NCBI RefSeq assembly: GCF_000826545.1
Contig: NZ_CDME01000010.1
Span: 124,001-188,000, forward strand
DNA: 64,000 bases
Direction: 5' to 3'
Origin: Kibdelosporangium sp. MJ126-NF4
GTDB taxonomy: Bacteria; Actinomycetota; Actinomycetes; Mycobacteriales; Pseudonocardiaceae
Every line of letters starts with the position of its first letter. The first letter of the stretch is position 1. Position numbers and translations under genes: made by a program. Shown in pieces: positions 17,103 through 25,962 of the stretch. Below the pieces are notes generated by a model, which was given only the letters and a program-made list of their open reading frames with translations, was not told the DNA's origin and ran no database searches.

Positions 17103-17663
17103 GTGGACACCAGGGAGCGGCTGATCGAGAGCGCCCGTGAGCTGCTGTGGGAACGCGGCTACGTGGGGACCAGCCCGAAAGCGATCCAGGCCCTGTCGGG
17201 CGCGGGCCAGGGCAGTATGTATCACCACTTCGCCGGAAAGCACGACCTCGCGCTCGCCGCGATCACCCGCAGTGCCGAGGACCTGCGTGAGCGGGCCGAG
17301 GCGGCGTTCGGCGGCGACGGCACACCGATCGAACGGGTGACGGCGTATCTGCGCCGTGAGCGTGAGGTGCTGAAGGGGTGCCCGATCGGCCGTCTCACCC
17401 AGGATCCCGACGTGATGGCGGACGACCAGTTGCGCGAGCCGGTGCGGGAAACCTTCGCCTGGCTGACCGATCGCCTGGCCGGGCTGCTGGCCGAAGAGCT
17501 GGACGACACAGTGGACGCTCGTGCGACGGCGGCCACGCTGGTCGCGGTGCTGCAGGGCGGTTACGTGCTCGCTCGCGCCTCCGGATCGGCCGACGCGCAG
17601 GCGCAGGCCATCGACGGCGTGCTCGGCCTGCTCGCCGGACATGCTGCCAGGGAAGGAAAGTGA
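17103..17663 (+). CDS. TetR-family regulator
   Basis: 186 aa. N-terminal HTH (RLIESARELLWERGYVGTS ... GQGSMYHHFAGKHDLAL) and a TetR_C ligand domain with CPIGRLTQDPDVMADDQLREPV, a sequence pattern of the LmrA/YxaF branch, which often senses drugs or flavonoid-like compounds. GTG 17103 sits just after the palindromic operator. The next gene, a tautomerase, starts 1 bp after its stop, so the two form an operon. Confidence 0.88.
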   Translation: MDTRERLIESARELLWERGYVGTSPKAIQALSGAGQGSMYHHFAGKHDLALAAITRSAEDLRERAEAAFGGDGTPIERVTAYLRREREVLKGCPIGRLTQDPDVMADDQLREPVRETFAWLTDRLAGLLAEELDDTVDARATAATLVAVLQGGYVLARASGSADAQAQAIDGVLGLLAGHAAREGK

Positions 17664-17664
17664 C

Positions 17665-18051
17665 ATGCCATTCGTGCGGATCGACGCCTTGCGTGCCGAC
17701 AGTGAGCGGCTCGACGCGCTCGGCCGGGCGGTGCACGACGCGCTGGTCGACGCGATCGGGATCCCGCCGGACGACAAGTTCCAGGTGCTGACCAGCCACG
17801 ACGGCGCCCGCAGCACGATGCGCTACGACACTTTCCTTGGCGTGCACCGGGATGACGACATCGTGTTCGTGGCGATCACGTTGCGCTCCGGCCGGACGAC
17901 CGCGCAGAAGCAGGCGCTGTACCGGCGGATCGCCGAACTGGCCGAGAAATACGCCGGGACTGAGCCGCGCAACGTGGTCGTGACGCTGACCGAGAACGAG
18001 TCGGTCGACTGGTCGTTCGGCAACGGCGTGGCGCAGTACGTCGAGGCCTAG
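17665..18051 (+). CDS. Tautomerase-family protein
   Basis: 128 aa, starting MPFVRIDALRAD. Pro2 becomes the N-terminal catalytic base after Met removal, the mark of the 4-oxalocrotonate tautomerase superfamily. The length of about 128 aa fits the larger Tautomerase_2-type members made of two fused beta-alpha-beta units (NVVVTLTENESVDWSFGNG in the second). The substrate is unknown. It is co-transcribed with the TetR gene and its 3' end overlaps the convergent sigma-factor gene by 4 bp. Confidence 0.82.
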   Translation: MPFVRIDALRADSERLDALGRAVHDALVDAIGIPPDDKFQVLTSHDGARSTMRYDTFLGVHRDDDIVFVAITLRSGRTTAQKQALYRRIAELAEKYAGTEPRNVVVTLTENESVDWSFGNGVAQYVEA

Positions 18052-18920
18052 CGTGCGATCGCGGCCAGCTTGTGTGGGTTGAGCAGCCACAGCACCTGGT
18101 CGATGCCGTTGGCTGACGCGGTGACGGTGACCATGCCGTACCGCTCGCCGCTGTGGGTGAGCAGCGCGGCGGTCTGGCCGTTGACCTGCACCCAGGTGAT
18201 GTCGACACCCACCCAGAAACGGTCGGCGAACGCCCGCACGTACTTCGACACCCGCTCCCGGCCGAGCACGGGGATCTTCGACGCCCGCTGCACGCCACCG
18301 CCGTCGGAGTAGCTCACGACGTCCGCGGCGAGCAGTTCCTCCAGCGTTGCCAGGTCGCCGGACTTCGCTGCGGCGACGAACGCCGTCAGCAGGCGCCGCT
18401 GGTCCTGTGCCGTCGTCGGTGTGCGTCGCTCGGCGGCGAGGTGTTTGCGGGCGCGGCTGACGAGCTGGCGTGCCGCGACCTCGCTGACCTGGACGATCTC
18501 GGCGATCTGGGCGTACGGGTAGTCGAACGCCTCCCGCAGCACGTACGCGGCCCGCTCGGTGGCCGGGAGTTTTTCGAGCAGGAGCAGCACGGCGAGCTCG
18601 AGTGCCGCGTCACGCTCGGCGCCCAGCTGTGGGTCCGCCGAGGTGTCGACCGGCTCGGGCAGCCACGGGCCGATGTAGGTCTCGTGCCGGGCCCGCGCTG
18701 TCCGGGTGGCGTTGATCGCCAGCCGGGTGGTCACCGTGGCCAGGAACGCGGCGGGGTTCGCCACCTTCGCGTGGTCGTAGTCCTGCCAGCGCAGCCACAC
18801 CTCCTGCAGGAGGTCGTCCGCGTCCAGCGCGCTGCCCAGCATTCGGTACGCGATCCCGAACAGACGAGGCCGCAGCTCGGTGAACACCTCGACGGCGTGA
18901 TCAGTCGCGACCGGTTCCAC
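18048..18920 (-). CDS. ECF41-type RNA polymerase sigma factor (SigJ-like)
   Basis: 290 aa. Sigma region 2 (LRPRLFGIAYRMLGSALDADDLLQEVWLRW, split here for reading) and region 4 (LREAFDYPYAQIAEIVQVSE) are followed by a SnoaL-like domain from about residue 165 to 290. This extension, ending in an LNPHKL motif, is the signature of ECF41 sigma factors, where it acts as a built-in regulator instead of an anti-sigma factor. ECF41 genes usually sit beside an oxidoreductase or decarboxylase they control; here the EthA-like operon lies just upstream on the same strand, separated by a strong terminator. Confidence 0.88.
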   Translation of the reverse strand: MEPVATDHAVEVFTELRPRLFGIAYRMLGSALDADDLLQEVWLRWQDYDHAKVANPAAFLATVTTRLAINATRTARARHETYIGPWLPEPVDTSADPQLGAERDAALELAVLLLLEKLPATERAAYVLREAFDYPYAQIAEIVQVSEVAARQLVSRARKHLAAERRTPTTAQDQRRLLTAFVAAAKSGDLATLEELLAADVVSYSDGGGVQRASKIPVLGRERVSKYVRAFADRFWVGVDITWVQVNGQTAALLTHSGERYGMVTVTASANGIDQVLWLLNPHKLAAIAR

Positions 18921-18948
18921 GGCGCGATCCTACCGACCGAACAACAGG

Positions 18949-18981
18949 GTCCCGGAGGACGTGGACGCCGTCCTCCGGGAC
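18949..18981 (-). terminator. Intrinsic terminator of the EthA-like operon
   Basis: A perfect 13-bp stem (GTCCCGGAGGACG at 18949-18961, complement at 18969-18981) with a 7-nt loop lies 7 bp beyond the stop codon of the monooxygenase gene. No U-tract is seen, as is common in high-GC actinomycetes. Confidence 0.7.
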
Positions 18982-18987
18982 GCCTGG

Positions 18988-20487
18988 CTACTTCGCCACG
19001 GACGCCGTCGCGGTCTTCTCCGGGACGGACCGAAGCTGCCTCGCCCGGGAGAAACGCATCGTTCCGTCGTCGACGCGGCCGAAGCGGAACTTGACCACGT
19101 CGTGGGCGTAGCTCATGCCAAGCTGCCATGGGGCGCGGGAACCCGCAGAGGGGAACTCGTGGATCGCGCGCAGCACGTACCCAGCCTGGAAGTCCATCAG
19201 CGGCTGCGTGGTCACGGACGGGTCGTCGTTCACCGGTACGCACTGCACGTAGCCGTTCTCGTCCATGTGCCGCAGCAGGCGGATGGTGTACTCGCTGACG
19301 AGATCGGCCTTGAGTGTCCACGAGGCGTTGGTGTAACCGACGGTGAACACGAAGTTCGGGATCCCGCTGAGCATCATGCCCTTGTAGGCCATGGTCTCCG
19401 GAAGCTTGATCTCCTCGCCGTCCACTTCGAGCTGCATGCCGCCGAACGCCAGCAGCCGCAGACCGGTCGCGGACACCACGATGTCCGCGTCCAGCGTGGC
19501 GCCGGACTCCAACTGGATCCCCGTCCCGGTGAACTCCTTGATCCGGTCGGTGACCACGGAGGCCTTCCCGTGCCTGATCGCGCGGAACAGGTCACCGTCC
19601 GGCACCAGGCACAGCCGCTGATCCCACGGGTTGTACTGCGGCTTGAAGTGGGTTTCGACGTCGTAGCCCTTGGGCAGCTGCCGCTCGGTCATCTTGCGCA
19701 GCACTGCCTTCATCAGCTTCGGACGGCGGCGGCTGAGCTGGTACGACGCCGTCTGGAGCAGGACGTTCTTCCACCGGGAGATCGCGTACCCGCGGCGGTC
19801 GCCGAGCACCTTCCGCAGCACGGTGGCGATCTTGTCCGCCGCGGGCAGCGTCGCGATGTAGGTGGGGGAGCGCTGCAGCATCGTCACGTGCTCGGCGTCG
19901 GGTGCCATCGCCGGGACGAGCGTCACGGCCGTCGCGCCGCTGCCGATCACGACGACCTTCTTGCCTTTGTAGTCAAGGTCTTCCGGCCAGTGCTGCGGGT
20001 GCACCAGCCGACCACCGAACTTGTCGACGCCGGGGAAGTCCGGGGTGTGCCCGGCGTCGTAGTGGTAGTAGCCCGTGCAGACGTACAGGAACGTCGCCGT
20101 CACCTCGACCGGCTTGCCGTCGTGCTCGGCGCGCACCGTCCACTTCACGTCTTTTGTGGACCACGAGGCCCTGGTGACCTTGTGACCGAACCGGATGTGC
20201 TTGTCGATGCCCGCTTCCGCCGCCGTGTCCCTGATGTAGGACAGGATCAGCGAGCCGTCCGCGATCGACTTCTCCTCCGTCCACGGCCGGAACCGGTAGC
20301 CGAGGGTGTGCATGTCGGAGTCCGACCGGATGCCCGGGTACCGGAAAAGGTCCCACGTCCCGCCGATCGCGTCGCGCGCCTCGAGGATCGCGTACGTCCG
20401 GTTCGGGAAGGCCGAGTGGATGTGGTGCGCCGCACCGATGCCGGACAGCCCGGCACCGATGATCAACACGTCGACGTGCTCGGTCAT
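18988..20487 (-). CDS. EthA/MymA-type flavin-containing Baeyer-Villiger monooxygenase
   Basis: 499 aa. FAD site VLIIGAGLSGIGAAHHI, then GGTWDLFRYPGIRSDSDM, the second dinucleotide site VVVIGSGATAVTLVPAMA, and the conserved runs YNPWDQRLCLVP, DGDLFRAIRHGKA and GYTNASWTLKADLVSEY. This pattern matches Mycobacterium tuberculosis EthA and MymA, which insert oxygen next to ketones and oxidise sulfur in thioamides. ATG 20487 follows AAGGAGACC. It is the last gene of a four-gene operon and overlaps the SDR gene by 4 bp. Confidence 0.9.
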   Translation of the reverse strand: MTEHVDVLIIGAGLSGIGAAHHIHSAFPNRTYAILEARDAIGGTWDLFRYPGIRSDSDMHTLGYRFRPWTEEKSIADGSLILSYIRDTAAEAGIDKHIRFGHKVTRASWSTKDVKWTVRAEHDGKPVEVTATFLYVCTGYYHYDAGHTPDFPGVDKFGGRLVHPQHWPEDLDYKGKKVVVIGSGATAVTLVPAMAPDAEHVTMLQRSPTYIATLPAADKIATVLRKVLGDRRGYAISRWKNVLLQTASYQLSRRRPKLMKAVLRKMTERQLPKGYDVETHFKPQYNPWDQRLCLVPDGDLFRAIRHGKASVVTDRIKEFTGTGIQLESGATLDADIVVSATGLRLLAFGGMQLEVDGEEIKLPETMAYKGMMLSGIPNFVFTVGYTNASWTLKADLVSEYTIRLLRHMDENGYVQCVPVNDDPSVTTQPLMDFQAGYVLRAIHEFPSAGSRAPWQLGMSYAHDVVKFRFGRVDDGTMRFSRARQLRSVPEKTATASVAK

Positions 20488-21332
20488 GTGGTCTCCTTCT
20501 GCCGGGAGTGGAGCCCGGACTGCAGCCGCAGCATCACGGAGTAGTAGTGCGTCGGGGTGATCCTGGCCAGCGCGTCGAACACGTACGCGTCCGGTCCGAC
20601 CAGGATCCGTGCCTTGCCGCGCTCGACACCGCGGTGGATGATCTCCGCCGCCTTGTCGGGCGTGGTCATCGCGATGGCGTCGAACTGCGCGGCCATCTGC
20701 TCCCTCGTGCGGCCGAGGCCGTCGGGGTCCTCGTGGTAGCGCCCGTTGCGGACGATGTTGGTCCGGATCCCGCCCGGGTGCACGTTCACCGCGCTCACCC
20801 CGGTGCCCAGCAGTTCCTGGCGCAGCGAGTCGGTGAACCCGCGCACGGCGAACTTCGCGGCGCAGTACGCGCTCTGGTTGGGCATCCCGACCAGGCCGAA
20901 CACGCTGGAGGTGTTCACGATGACGCCGGAGTTCTGCGCGACGAGGATCGGCAGGAACGCCCGCGTACCGTGCACGACTCCGTGGAAGTTGATGTTGTGC
21001 AGCCAGGTGTCGTCCTCGATGACCGTGTCGAGCACGCGCGTGGAGATGTTGACCCCGGCGTTGTTGAACACCGCGGCCAGCGGACCGGGCAGCCACTCCC
21101 GCACCTCGTCGGCGAACCTCAGCTGGTCGGCGGCGTCGCTGACGTCGAGGACGCGGGTGAGCACCTGGCCGGACAGCGATGCCGCCGTCTTCTCCAGCTC
21201 GACCTCGTTGACGTCCGCGATGGCCACCGGGGAGCCGAACCGGGACAGCCGCTGCGCGAGGCTGCGGCCGATCCCGGAGGCGGCGCCGGTGATCATCACT
21301 GGGCGTCCGGTGAGCTTAGGGAGCTGAGGCAT
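20484..21332 (-). CDS. Short-chain dehydrogenase/reductase
   Basis: 282 aa. Classical SDR: cofactor motif TGAASGIGRSLAQRL, NNAGV motif, catalytic Ser in VNTSSVFG and the YCAAK active site (Tyr, Lys). The D in VAIADVNE suggests NAD preference. Its place in the operon resembles the SDR gene of the mycobacterial mymA operon. Stop and start overlap the next gene by ATGA. Confidence 0.9.
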   Translation of the reverse strand: MPQLPKLTGRPVMITGAASGIGRSLAQRLSRFGSPVAIADVNEVELEKTAASLSGQVLTRVLDVSDAADQLRFADEVREWLPGPLAAVFNNAGVNISTRVLDTVIEDDTWLHNINFHGVVHGTRAFLPILVAQNSGVIVNTSSVFGLVGMPNQSAYCAAKFAVRGFTDSLRQELLGTGVSAVNVHPGGIRTNIVRNGRYHEDPDGLGRTREQMAAQFDAIAMTTPDKAAEIIHRGVERGKARILVGPDAYVFDALARITPTHYYSVMLRLQSGLHSRQKETT

Positions 21333-22215
21333 CGGTCCTCCTTGCCGTGTGCCGGGCGATGAGGTCGATCAACACCGGCCGTACTCCCGCCGGGAAGTCG
21401 TGGGCGAAGCCACGGATGGTCTCCAGGCGGGCACCGGGAATCGCCCGAGCGGTGGCCGCGCCGCCGGTCGGGTTGACCATCCGGTCACGGTCGCCGTGGA
21501 TCACCAGAGTAGGGGCTGTGACGCCGCGTAGCTGCCTGGTCCTGTTCCCGGACTTGAAGATAGCGGCCAGCTGCCGGACTGTTCCGCTGGTCGACGGGTC
21601 GCGGTCCCACGCGATCCCGGCCTCTTGGCGGACATAGGCCTCGTCGAACGGGAAGCCGTGCGCCCCGATGTGCCGGAAGATCCGTACCGTGTGGTCGACC
21701 GCCTCCTGGCGGGTGCGCGGCGGCCGCGCGCCCATCAGCCGCCACGTGGACAACGCAGGCCTGCCGACCCGTCGGGCGCCGGTCGTCGACATGATCGACA
21801 CGAGGGTGCGGACGCGCTGTGGGTTCAGCACCGCGACGGTCTGCGCGATCATGCCGCCCATCGAGGCCCCGACCAGGTGAACGGAGTCGTAGCCGAGCGC
21901 GTCGAGCAGGCCGACCGTGTCGCCCGCCATGTCGGTCAGGTCGTACTGCAGCGGATCAAAGCGCCCGCGCAGGATCGCGAGGGGAGACGGCGGGCGGAAC
22001 TGGATGTGCGTCGACTCGCCGACGTCACGGTTGTCGAACCTGGTCACGCGGTAGCCGTGGGCGGCCAGTCCTTCGCACAGCGATGTCGGCCAGGTGTGCA
22101 GTTGCTGGCCGAGCCCGGCGACGAGGACCAACGGCTCCGCGCCCTCGTCGCCGAACTGCTCGTAGGCGAGGGTGATGCCGCGTCCGACATCGGCGGTCCT
22201 GGTGACCGGGCTCAT
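21316..22215 (-). CDS. Alpha/beta hydrolase
   Basis: 299 aa. Oxyanion region LVLVAGLGQQ, nucleophile elbow VGASMGGM (Ser), late Asp in VIHGDRDRMVNP and His in GFAHDFP: a complete triad. The frame is open further upstream, but ATG 22215 overlaps the P450 stop (ATGA) and is preceded by GGAG. It may cleave the ester formed by the Baeyer-Villiger enzyme of the same operon (inference from context). Confidence 0.88.
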   Translation of the reverse strand: MSPVTRTADVGRGITLAYEQFGDEGAEPLVLVAGLGQQLHTWPTSLCEGLAAHGYRVTRFDNRDVGESTHIQFRPPSPLAILRGRFDPLQYDLTDMAGDTVGLLDALGYDSVHLVGASMGGMIAQTVAVLNPQRVRTLVSIMSTTGARRVGRPALSTWRLMGARPPRTRQEAVDHTVRIFRHIGAHGFPFDEAYVRQEAGIAWDRDPSTSGTVRQLAAIFKSGNRTRQLRGVTAPTLVIHGDRDRMVNPTGGAATARAIPGARLETIRGFAHDFPAGVRPVLIDLIARHTARRTDASAP

Positions 22216-23531
22216 GACTGGGCTCCTGCCGTGGCCGCGCGTGCCGATGCGGTGGATGACTGGATTCGGCGCCGGACGACCGCGAGACCGCCGCGCTTGG
22301 GCGCGTTGGCGACGCCACGCGAGTGCCACCGCTCGTCGGGCTCGAGGGTGGGCAGCAGGGTGACGTCACGCAGCATGGTCCGCAGCACGACATTCATCTC
22401 CATGTTCGCGAAGGTCGCGCCGATGCACCGCCTTGTGCCACCGCCGAACGGGATCCACTGGTAGAAGTCAGGCCTGGCGTCCAGGAAACGCGACGGGTCG
22501 AAGGCACGCGGGTTCGGGAACACGGTCGGGTCGTCGTGCAACAGCGTGATGCTGACGATGATCAACTGTCCCTTGGGCAGCGTCCACGGGCCGAGTGGGA
22601 AGCTGTCGGCCGTCACCATCCGGCCCGCCGCCTCGATGACCGGCCGGACGCGTTGCACCTCAAGGATCGTCGCCTCGCGCAGCGCTTTGCCGCCCGCGTC
22701 CACCTCGTCGACGAGGTCACGCAGGATGGCGGGATGGCGGCGGACCCGCTCGACCGCCCAGGCGAGCGTGGTCGCGGTGGTCTCGTGCCCGGCGGTGAGC
22801 AGGGCGAGCATCTGGTCGGCGATGTCACTGTGGCTCATCGCCGAGCCGTCGTCGTAGCGGGACTGCAGGAGCATCGCGAGCACGTCGTCGCGGTCGTCCA
22901 GGTCGTCGGCCTTGGCGATCAGCCGGGCCATGATCTCGTCGTACTGGCGCCGCATCCGCCAGAACCTGGCCCACGGGCCCCATTTCCGGCTCTGCGGAGC
23001 CGGGACCATGGCCAGCATCGAGCCGAGTTCGACGAGCTTCGGCAGCAGATCGCGCAGTTCTTCGAACTCGGCGCCCTCGGCGCCGAACACCGCGCGCAGG
23101 ATGGCGTTGAGCGTGATCCGCATCATCGACGGCTGCACCGGGAACGGCTGGCCCTCGGGCCACGATGCCATCTCACGCACCGTCTCGTCCTCGATGAGCT
23201 GTTCGTACGCGGCCAGGCGGCGACCGTGGAACGGCGGCACGAGCAGCTTGCGCTGCTTCTTGTGGTTCTCGCCCTCCAGCGCGAACAACGAGCCGGGACC
23301 GATGATCCGGCCGAGGTTGGGCCGCATGTTCTGCAGCACCTCGGTGTCGGCCATGAAGACCTGCTTGACATGGGCAGGGTCGCTGAGCACCACGGCGCGG
23401 CCGAAGATCGGCACGTTGATCGTGAACGTGTCGCCGTAGCGCAGGCGCCACCGTCTCATACCGCGCTGCGGCATGAGCAACGAGTAGGCCCCCTGCACAA
23501 GGCGAGGCGCCCTTGATCCTGGTGGAAGCAT
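22212..23531 (-). CDS. Cytochrome P450 (first gene of the EthA-like operon)
   Basis: 439 aa. I-helix AGHETTATTLAW, ExxR region EVQRVRP, PERF-like DPSRFLDARPD and heme loop PFGGGTRRCIG with the Cys ligand. The overall sequence resembles mycobacterial CYP135/138 proteins more than secondary-metabolite P450s. A proline-rich MLPPGSRAP leader is present. It is divergent from the TetR gene at 23632 across two palindromic operators. Confidence 0.9.
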   Translation of the reverse strand: MLPPGSRAPRLVQGAYSLLMPQRGMRRWRLRYGDTFTINVPIFGRAVVLSDPAHVKQVFMADTEVLQNMRPNLGRIIGPGSLFALEGENHKKQRKLLVPPFHGRRLAAYEQLIEDETVREMASWPEGQPFPVQPSMMRITLNAILRAVFGAEGAEFEELRDLLPKLVELGSMLAMVPAPQSRKWGPWARFWRMRRQYDEIMARLIAKADDLDDRDDVLAMLLQSRYDDGSAMSHSDIADQMLALLTAGHETTATTLAWAVERVRRHPAILRDLVDEVDAGGKALREATILEVQRVRPVIEAAGRMVTADSFPLGPWTLPKGQLIIVSITLLHDDPTVFPNPRAFDPSRFLDARPDFYQWIPFGGGTRRCIGATFANMEMNVVLRTMLRDVTLLPTLEPDERWHSRGVANAPKRGGLAVVRRRIQSSTASARAATAGAQS

Positions 23532-23552
23532 CGCCGATGTTCCTTCCGCCGT

Positions 23553-23592
23553 GGTACGTGATCGTACCGCCGTGATGGTACGGTGACGTACC
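23553..23592. promoter_or_regulatory. Two TetR operators, GGTACG-N4-CGTACC
   Basis: GGTACGTGATCGTACC (23553-23568) and GGTACGGTGACGTACC (23577-23592) have identical 6-bp arms and are centred 24 bp apart. They lie between the P450 operon and the divergent TetR gene, a classic place for a repressor that controls both. Confidence 0.75.
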
Positions 23593-23631
23593 AGCCGGTT
23601 TCAAGGGGTGACGTCCAGAAGGCGGGATACC

Positions 23632-24225
23632 GTGGTACTCGTGACGACTGTCGAGGACACCTTCCGTCAACGCCTGCTCGACGGGCTGGCCGCGTCGATC
23701 GAGGAGAGCGGCTACCGCAACACGACGATCGCCGACATCGTCCGTCACGCCCGTACCTCGCGCCGGACCTTCTACGAGCACTTCGCCAGCAGGGAAGAGT
23801 CGCTGGGCGCGCTGTTCGTCCAGGCGAACACCGAGATGATCCGGCAGATCACCGTGGCGGTCGATCCGAAGGCGCCATGGGACCAGCAGATCCGCCAGGC
23901 CGTCGAGGCGTGGATCGAGTGCGTCGAGTCCGCCCCGGCGATCGCCGTCAGCTGGATCCGCGACCTGCCCTCGCTCGGCGTCGCCGTCCGGCCGTTGATG
24001 CGCAACATGATGGAGGCGTTCATCGAGATGGTGCTGACGCTCTGCGACACCGAGGAATTGCGCGCCGCCGGTATTCGACCGGTGTCCCGGCAGGAGGCGA
24101 TCATCCTGCTCGGCGGGTTACGCGAGCTGTTCGCGAGCACGCTGGAGGACGGCGGGAAACCCACCGACATCACCGAGGTCGCCGTCCGCTCGTCGATCGC
24201 GTTGCTCGGCCAGCAGATCCCGTAG
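23632..24225 (+). CDS. TetR-family regulator of the EthA-like operon
   Basis: 197 aa. HTH in residues about 15-55 (RLLDGLAASIEESGYRNTTI ... TSRRTFYEHFASRE). The frame is open from 23608. GTG 23632 is preferred because AAGGCGGG ends 5 nt before it and because 23608 lies very close to the operators; GTG 23641 is also possible. It is divergent from the P450 gene, which it probably represses. Confidence 0.85.
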   Translation: MVLVTTVEDTFRQRLLDGLAASIEESGYRNTTIADIVRHARTSRRTFYEHFASREESLGALFVQANTEMIRQITVAVDPKAPWDQQIRQAVEAWIECVESAPAIAVSWIRDLPSLGVAVRPLMRNMMEAFIEMVLTLCDTEELRAAGIRPVSRQEAIILLGGLRELFASTLEDGGKPTDITEVAVRSSIALLGQQIP

Positions 24226-24280
24226 CGCCCGAACCCGTGTCGGTGCGCGTCCTTTCTGGACGCGACGGTAGTGTGCGGGA

Positions 24281-25021
24281 GTGACTGGTGAAGACGGGTA
24301 CTTCAGCGAACGCGTGGCGCGGAGGTACGACGAGTCGTCGGCGGACATGTTCCTGCCTGGCATCGTGGACACCGCGGTCGACGTACTCGCTGAGCTGACA
24401 GGAACCGGGACCGCTCTGGAGCTGGGAATCGGCACCGGCCGGATCGCGTTGCCGTTGTCGCAGCGCGGTGTGAAGGTGCGCGGCATCGACCTGTCGCGGG
24501 CCATGGTCGCGAGACTGCACGCCAAACCGGGCGGTTCCGCGATCGACGTCACCATCGGCGACTTCTCCACCGCCCAGGTTCCGGACACGTTCACCCTCGT
24601 GTACAGCGTGTTCAACACGATCACGTACCTGACCTCGCAGGAAGCGCAGGTGGCGTGCTTCCGCAACGTCGCGGCGCACCTGCAGCCGGGCGGCAGGTTC
24701 GTGGTCGAGGCCGAGGTTCCCGAGGTGCGCAAGCTGCCGCCGGGGCACAAGATCGTGCCGCTGTACTCCAGCGGGACGCAGTGGGCATTCGACGTCTACG
24801 ACATGGCGACGCAGTCGATGACGTCGAACTACGTCGAGGTCGAGAACGGCCGCGGTGAGAACCACACGATCCCGTTCCGGTACGTCTGGCCCGCCGAACT
24901 CGACCTGATGGCCCAGCTCGCGGGTCTGCGGCTGTACAACCGCTGGGGCGGCTGGACCCGGCACCCGTTCACCCATGAGAGTGTCAAACACGTGTCGGTG
25001 TGGGAGAAACCCGCCTACTAG
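24281..25021 (+). CDS. Class I SAM-dependent methyltransferase
   Basis: 246 aa. Rossmann-type methyltransferase with motif I LELGIGTGRIALPL, an acidic strand end GIDLSRAMVARL, and LVYSVFNTITYLTSQEAQ after motif II. The family matches small-molecule methyltransferases of the Methyltransf_25 type. Acceptor unknown. It converges on the HTH gene at 25022 with adjacent stop codons. Confidence 0.82.
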   Translation: MTGEDGYFSERVARRYDESSADMFLPGIVDTAVDVLAELTGTGTALELGIGTGRIALPLSQRGVKVRGIDLSRAMVARLHAKPGGSAIDVTIGDFSTAQVPDTFTLVYSVFNTITYLTSQEAQVACFRNVAAHLQPGGRFVVEAEVPEVRKLPPGHKIVPLYSSGTQWAFDVYDMATQSMTSNYVEVENGRGENHTIPFRYVWPAELDLMAQLAGLRLYNRWGGWTRHPFTHESVKHVSVWEKPAY

Positions 25022-25888
25022 CTAGGCGGCCAGTCGCTGGGTGATCGCTTCCTGAACCCACGTCACGGGCGTGCCACGGCGGCGCAGCGCGTCGACGAAC
25101 TGGCACACCGCGACGACCACGGCCTGCTGATGGCGCGGTGACGGCGTCGCCTTGGCCATCCCGAGCGCGAGGGTCGTGACGTCCAGCCAGTCGAAGCCGG
25201 GCGTGACCACGTGCGGGCGCAGGTTCGGGTTGGCGTCCAGCAGCGCGCGGACGTCCGGTGTCCGATAGGCGTCGGGATCGGCGCTGATCAGGTGGATCGC
25301 CGAGCCGTGCCGGGCGAGGACGCGCGCGACGAACGCCGCTGCCGAGTGGTCGTGCGCCGCCGCCGGTAACCGTCTACTGGGGACGGTCTGGTCCCCGGTG
25401 GCGCGGACGGCGAGCAGCCGGTGCTCACCCATGTGGATGCCGACGACATCGGCGATCCGCGTCGGCAACGGCGGGTCGAGCGGCACGCTGAACTCGTGCG
25501 GCGCGTCCGATCGGTAGCCCCAGCGGCGCCACACCCGTGCCACCGTGCCGTTGGACGCGCCGACCTCGCTGGCGAGCGAGCGGGTCGACCATCGGCGCCA
25601 CGGCTGGCCGTTCGGTGACGTGATCAGCGTGCGCAGCACCAACTCCACATCGTGGATCACGCGCGGGCGGCCCTGTCGTGGCCGGTCGCGCAGGCCGTCC
25701 GTGCCTTCGCAGCGATACCGGTTGCACCACGCCGTCACGGTCGACCGGGTGGTCCCCAGGCGGCGTGCGATCTCGGTGACCGGCATGCCGTCGGCGGCCA
25801 TCAGCACCATCGCCGCCCGGTTCGCGTGCGGACCGGACTGGGCGGACCACTCGCGCAGCGGCTCGATGTCGTCGTCCCGGATGTCCAT
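25022..25888 (-). CDS. HTH protein derived from an IS630-type transposase, catalytic site lost
   Basis: 288 aa. Residues about 34-90 form the IS630-type double HTH (MPVTEIARRLGTTRSTVTAW, then GLRDRPRQGRP). The next part keeps the linker pattern of IS630 transposases (WSTRSLASEVGASNGTVARVW and DVVGIHM). Where an active enzyme has the first catalytic Asp (VDEKSQ-like), this protein has VRATGDQ, and the second (DNYATHKT-like) reads DPDAYRTPD. The terminal DDE part is rewritten, while the gene is intact and has no terminal inverted repeats. This points to a domesticated DNA-binding protein. ATG 25888 is preferred over the more upstream start. Confidence 0.65.
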   Translation of the reverse strand: MDIRDDDIEPLREWSAQSGPHANRAAMVLMAADGMPVTEIARRLGTTRSTVTAWCNRYRCEGTDGLRDRPRQGRPRVIHDVELVLRTLITSPNGQPWRRWSTRSLASEVGASNGTVARVWRRWGYRSDAPHEFSVPLDPPLPTRIADVVGIHMGEHRLLAVRATGDQTVPSRRLPAAAHDHSAAAFVARVLARHGSAIHLISADPDAYRTPDVRALLDANPNLRPHVVTPGFDWLDVTTLALGMAKATPSPRHQQAVVVAVCQFVDALRRRGTPVTWVQEAITQRLAA

Positions 25889-25962
25889 GAGACCACGGTA
25901 GGACCGGCACTCCCGGCGCCATAGTGCCAACGGTCGACACCAGGGGGTACCAAGATCGAGAG

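Noticed and set aside
16983..17816. Upstream extension of the flavoprotein frame to 754 codons
   Set aside because: The extension runs antisense through the TetR and tautomerase genes; the RBS and FAD motif fix the start at 16982.
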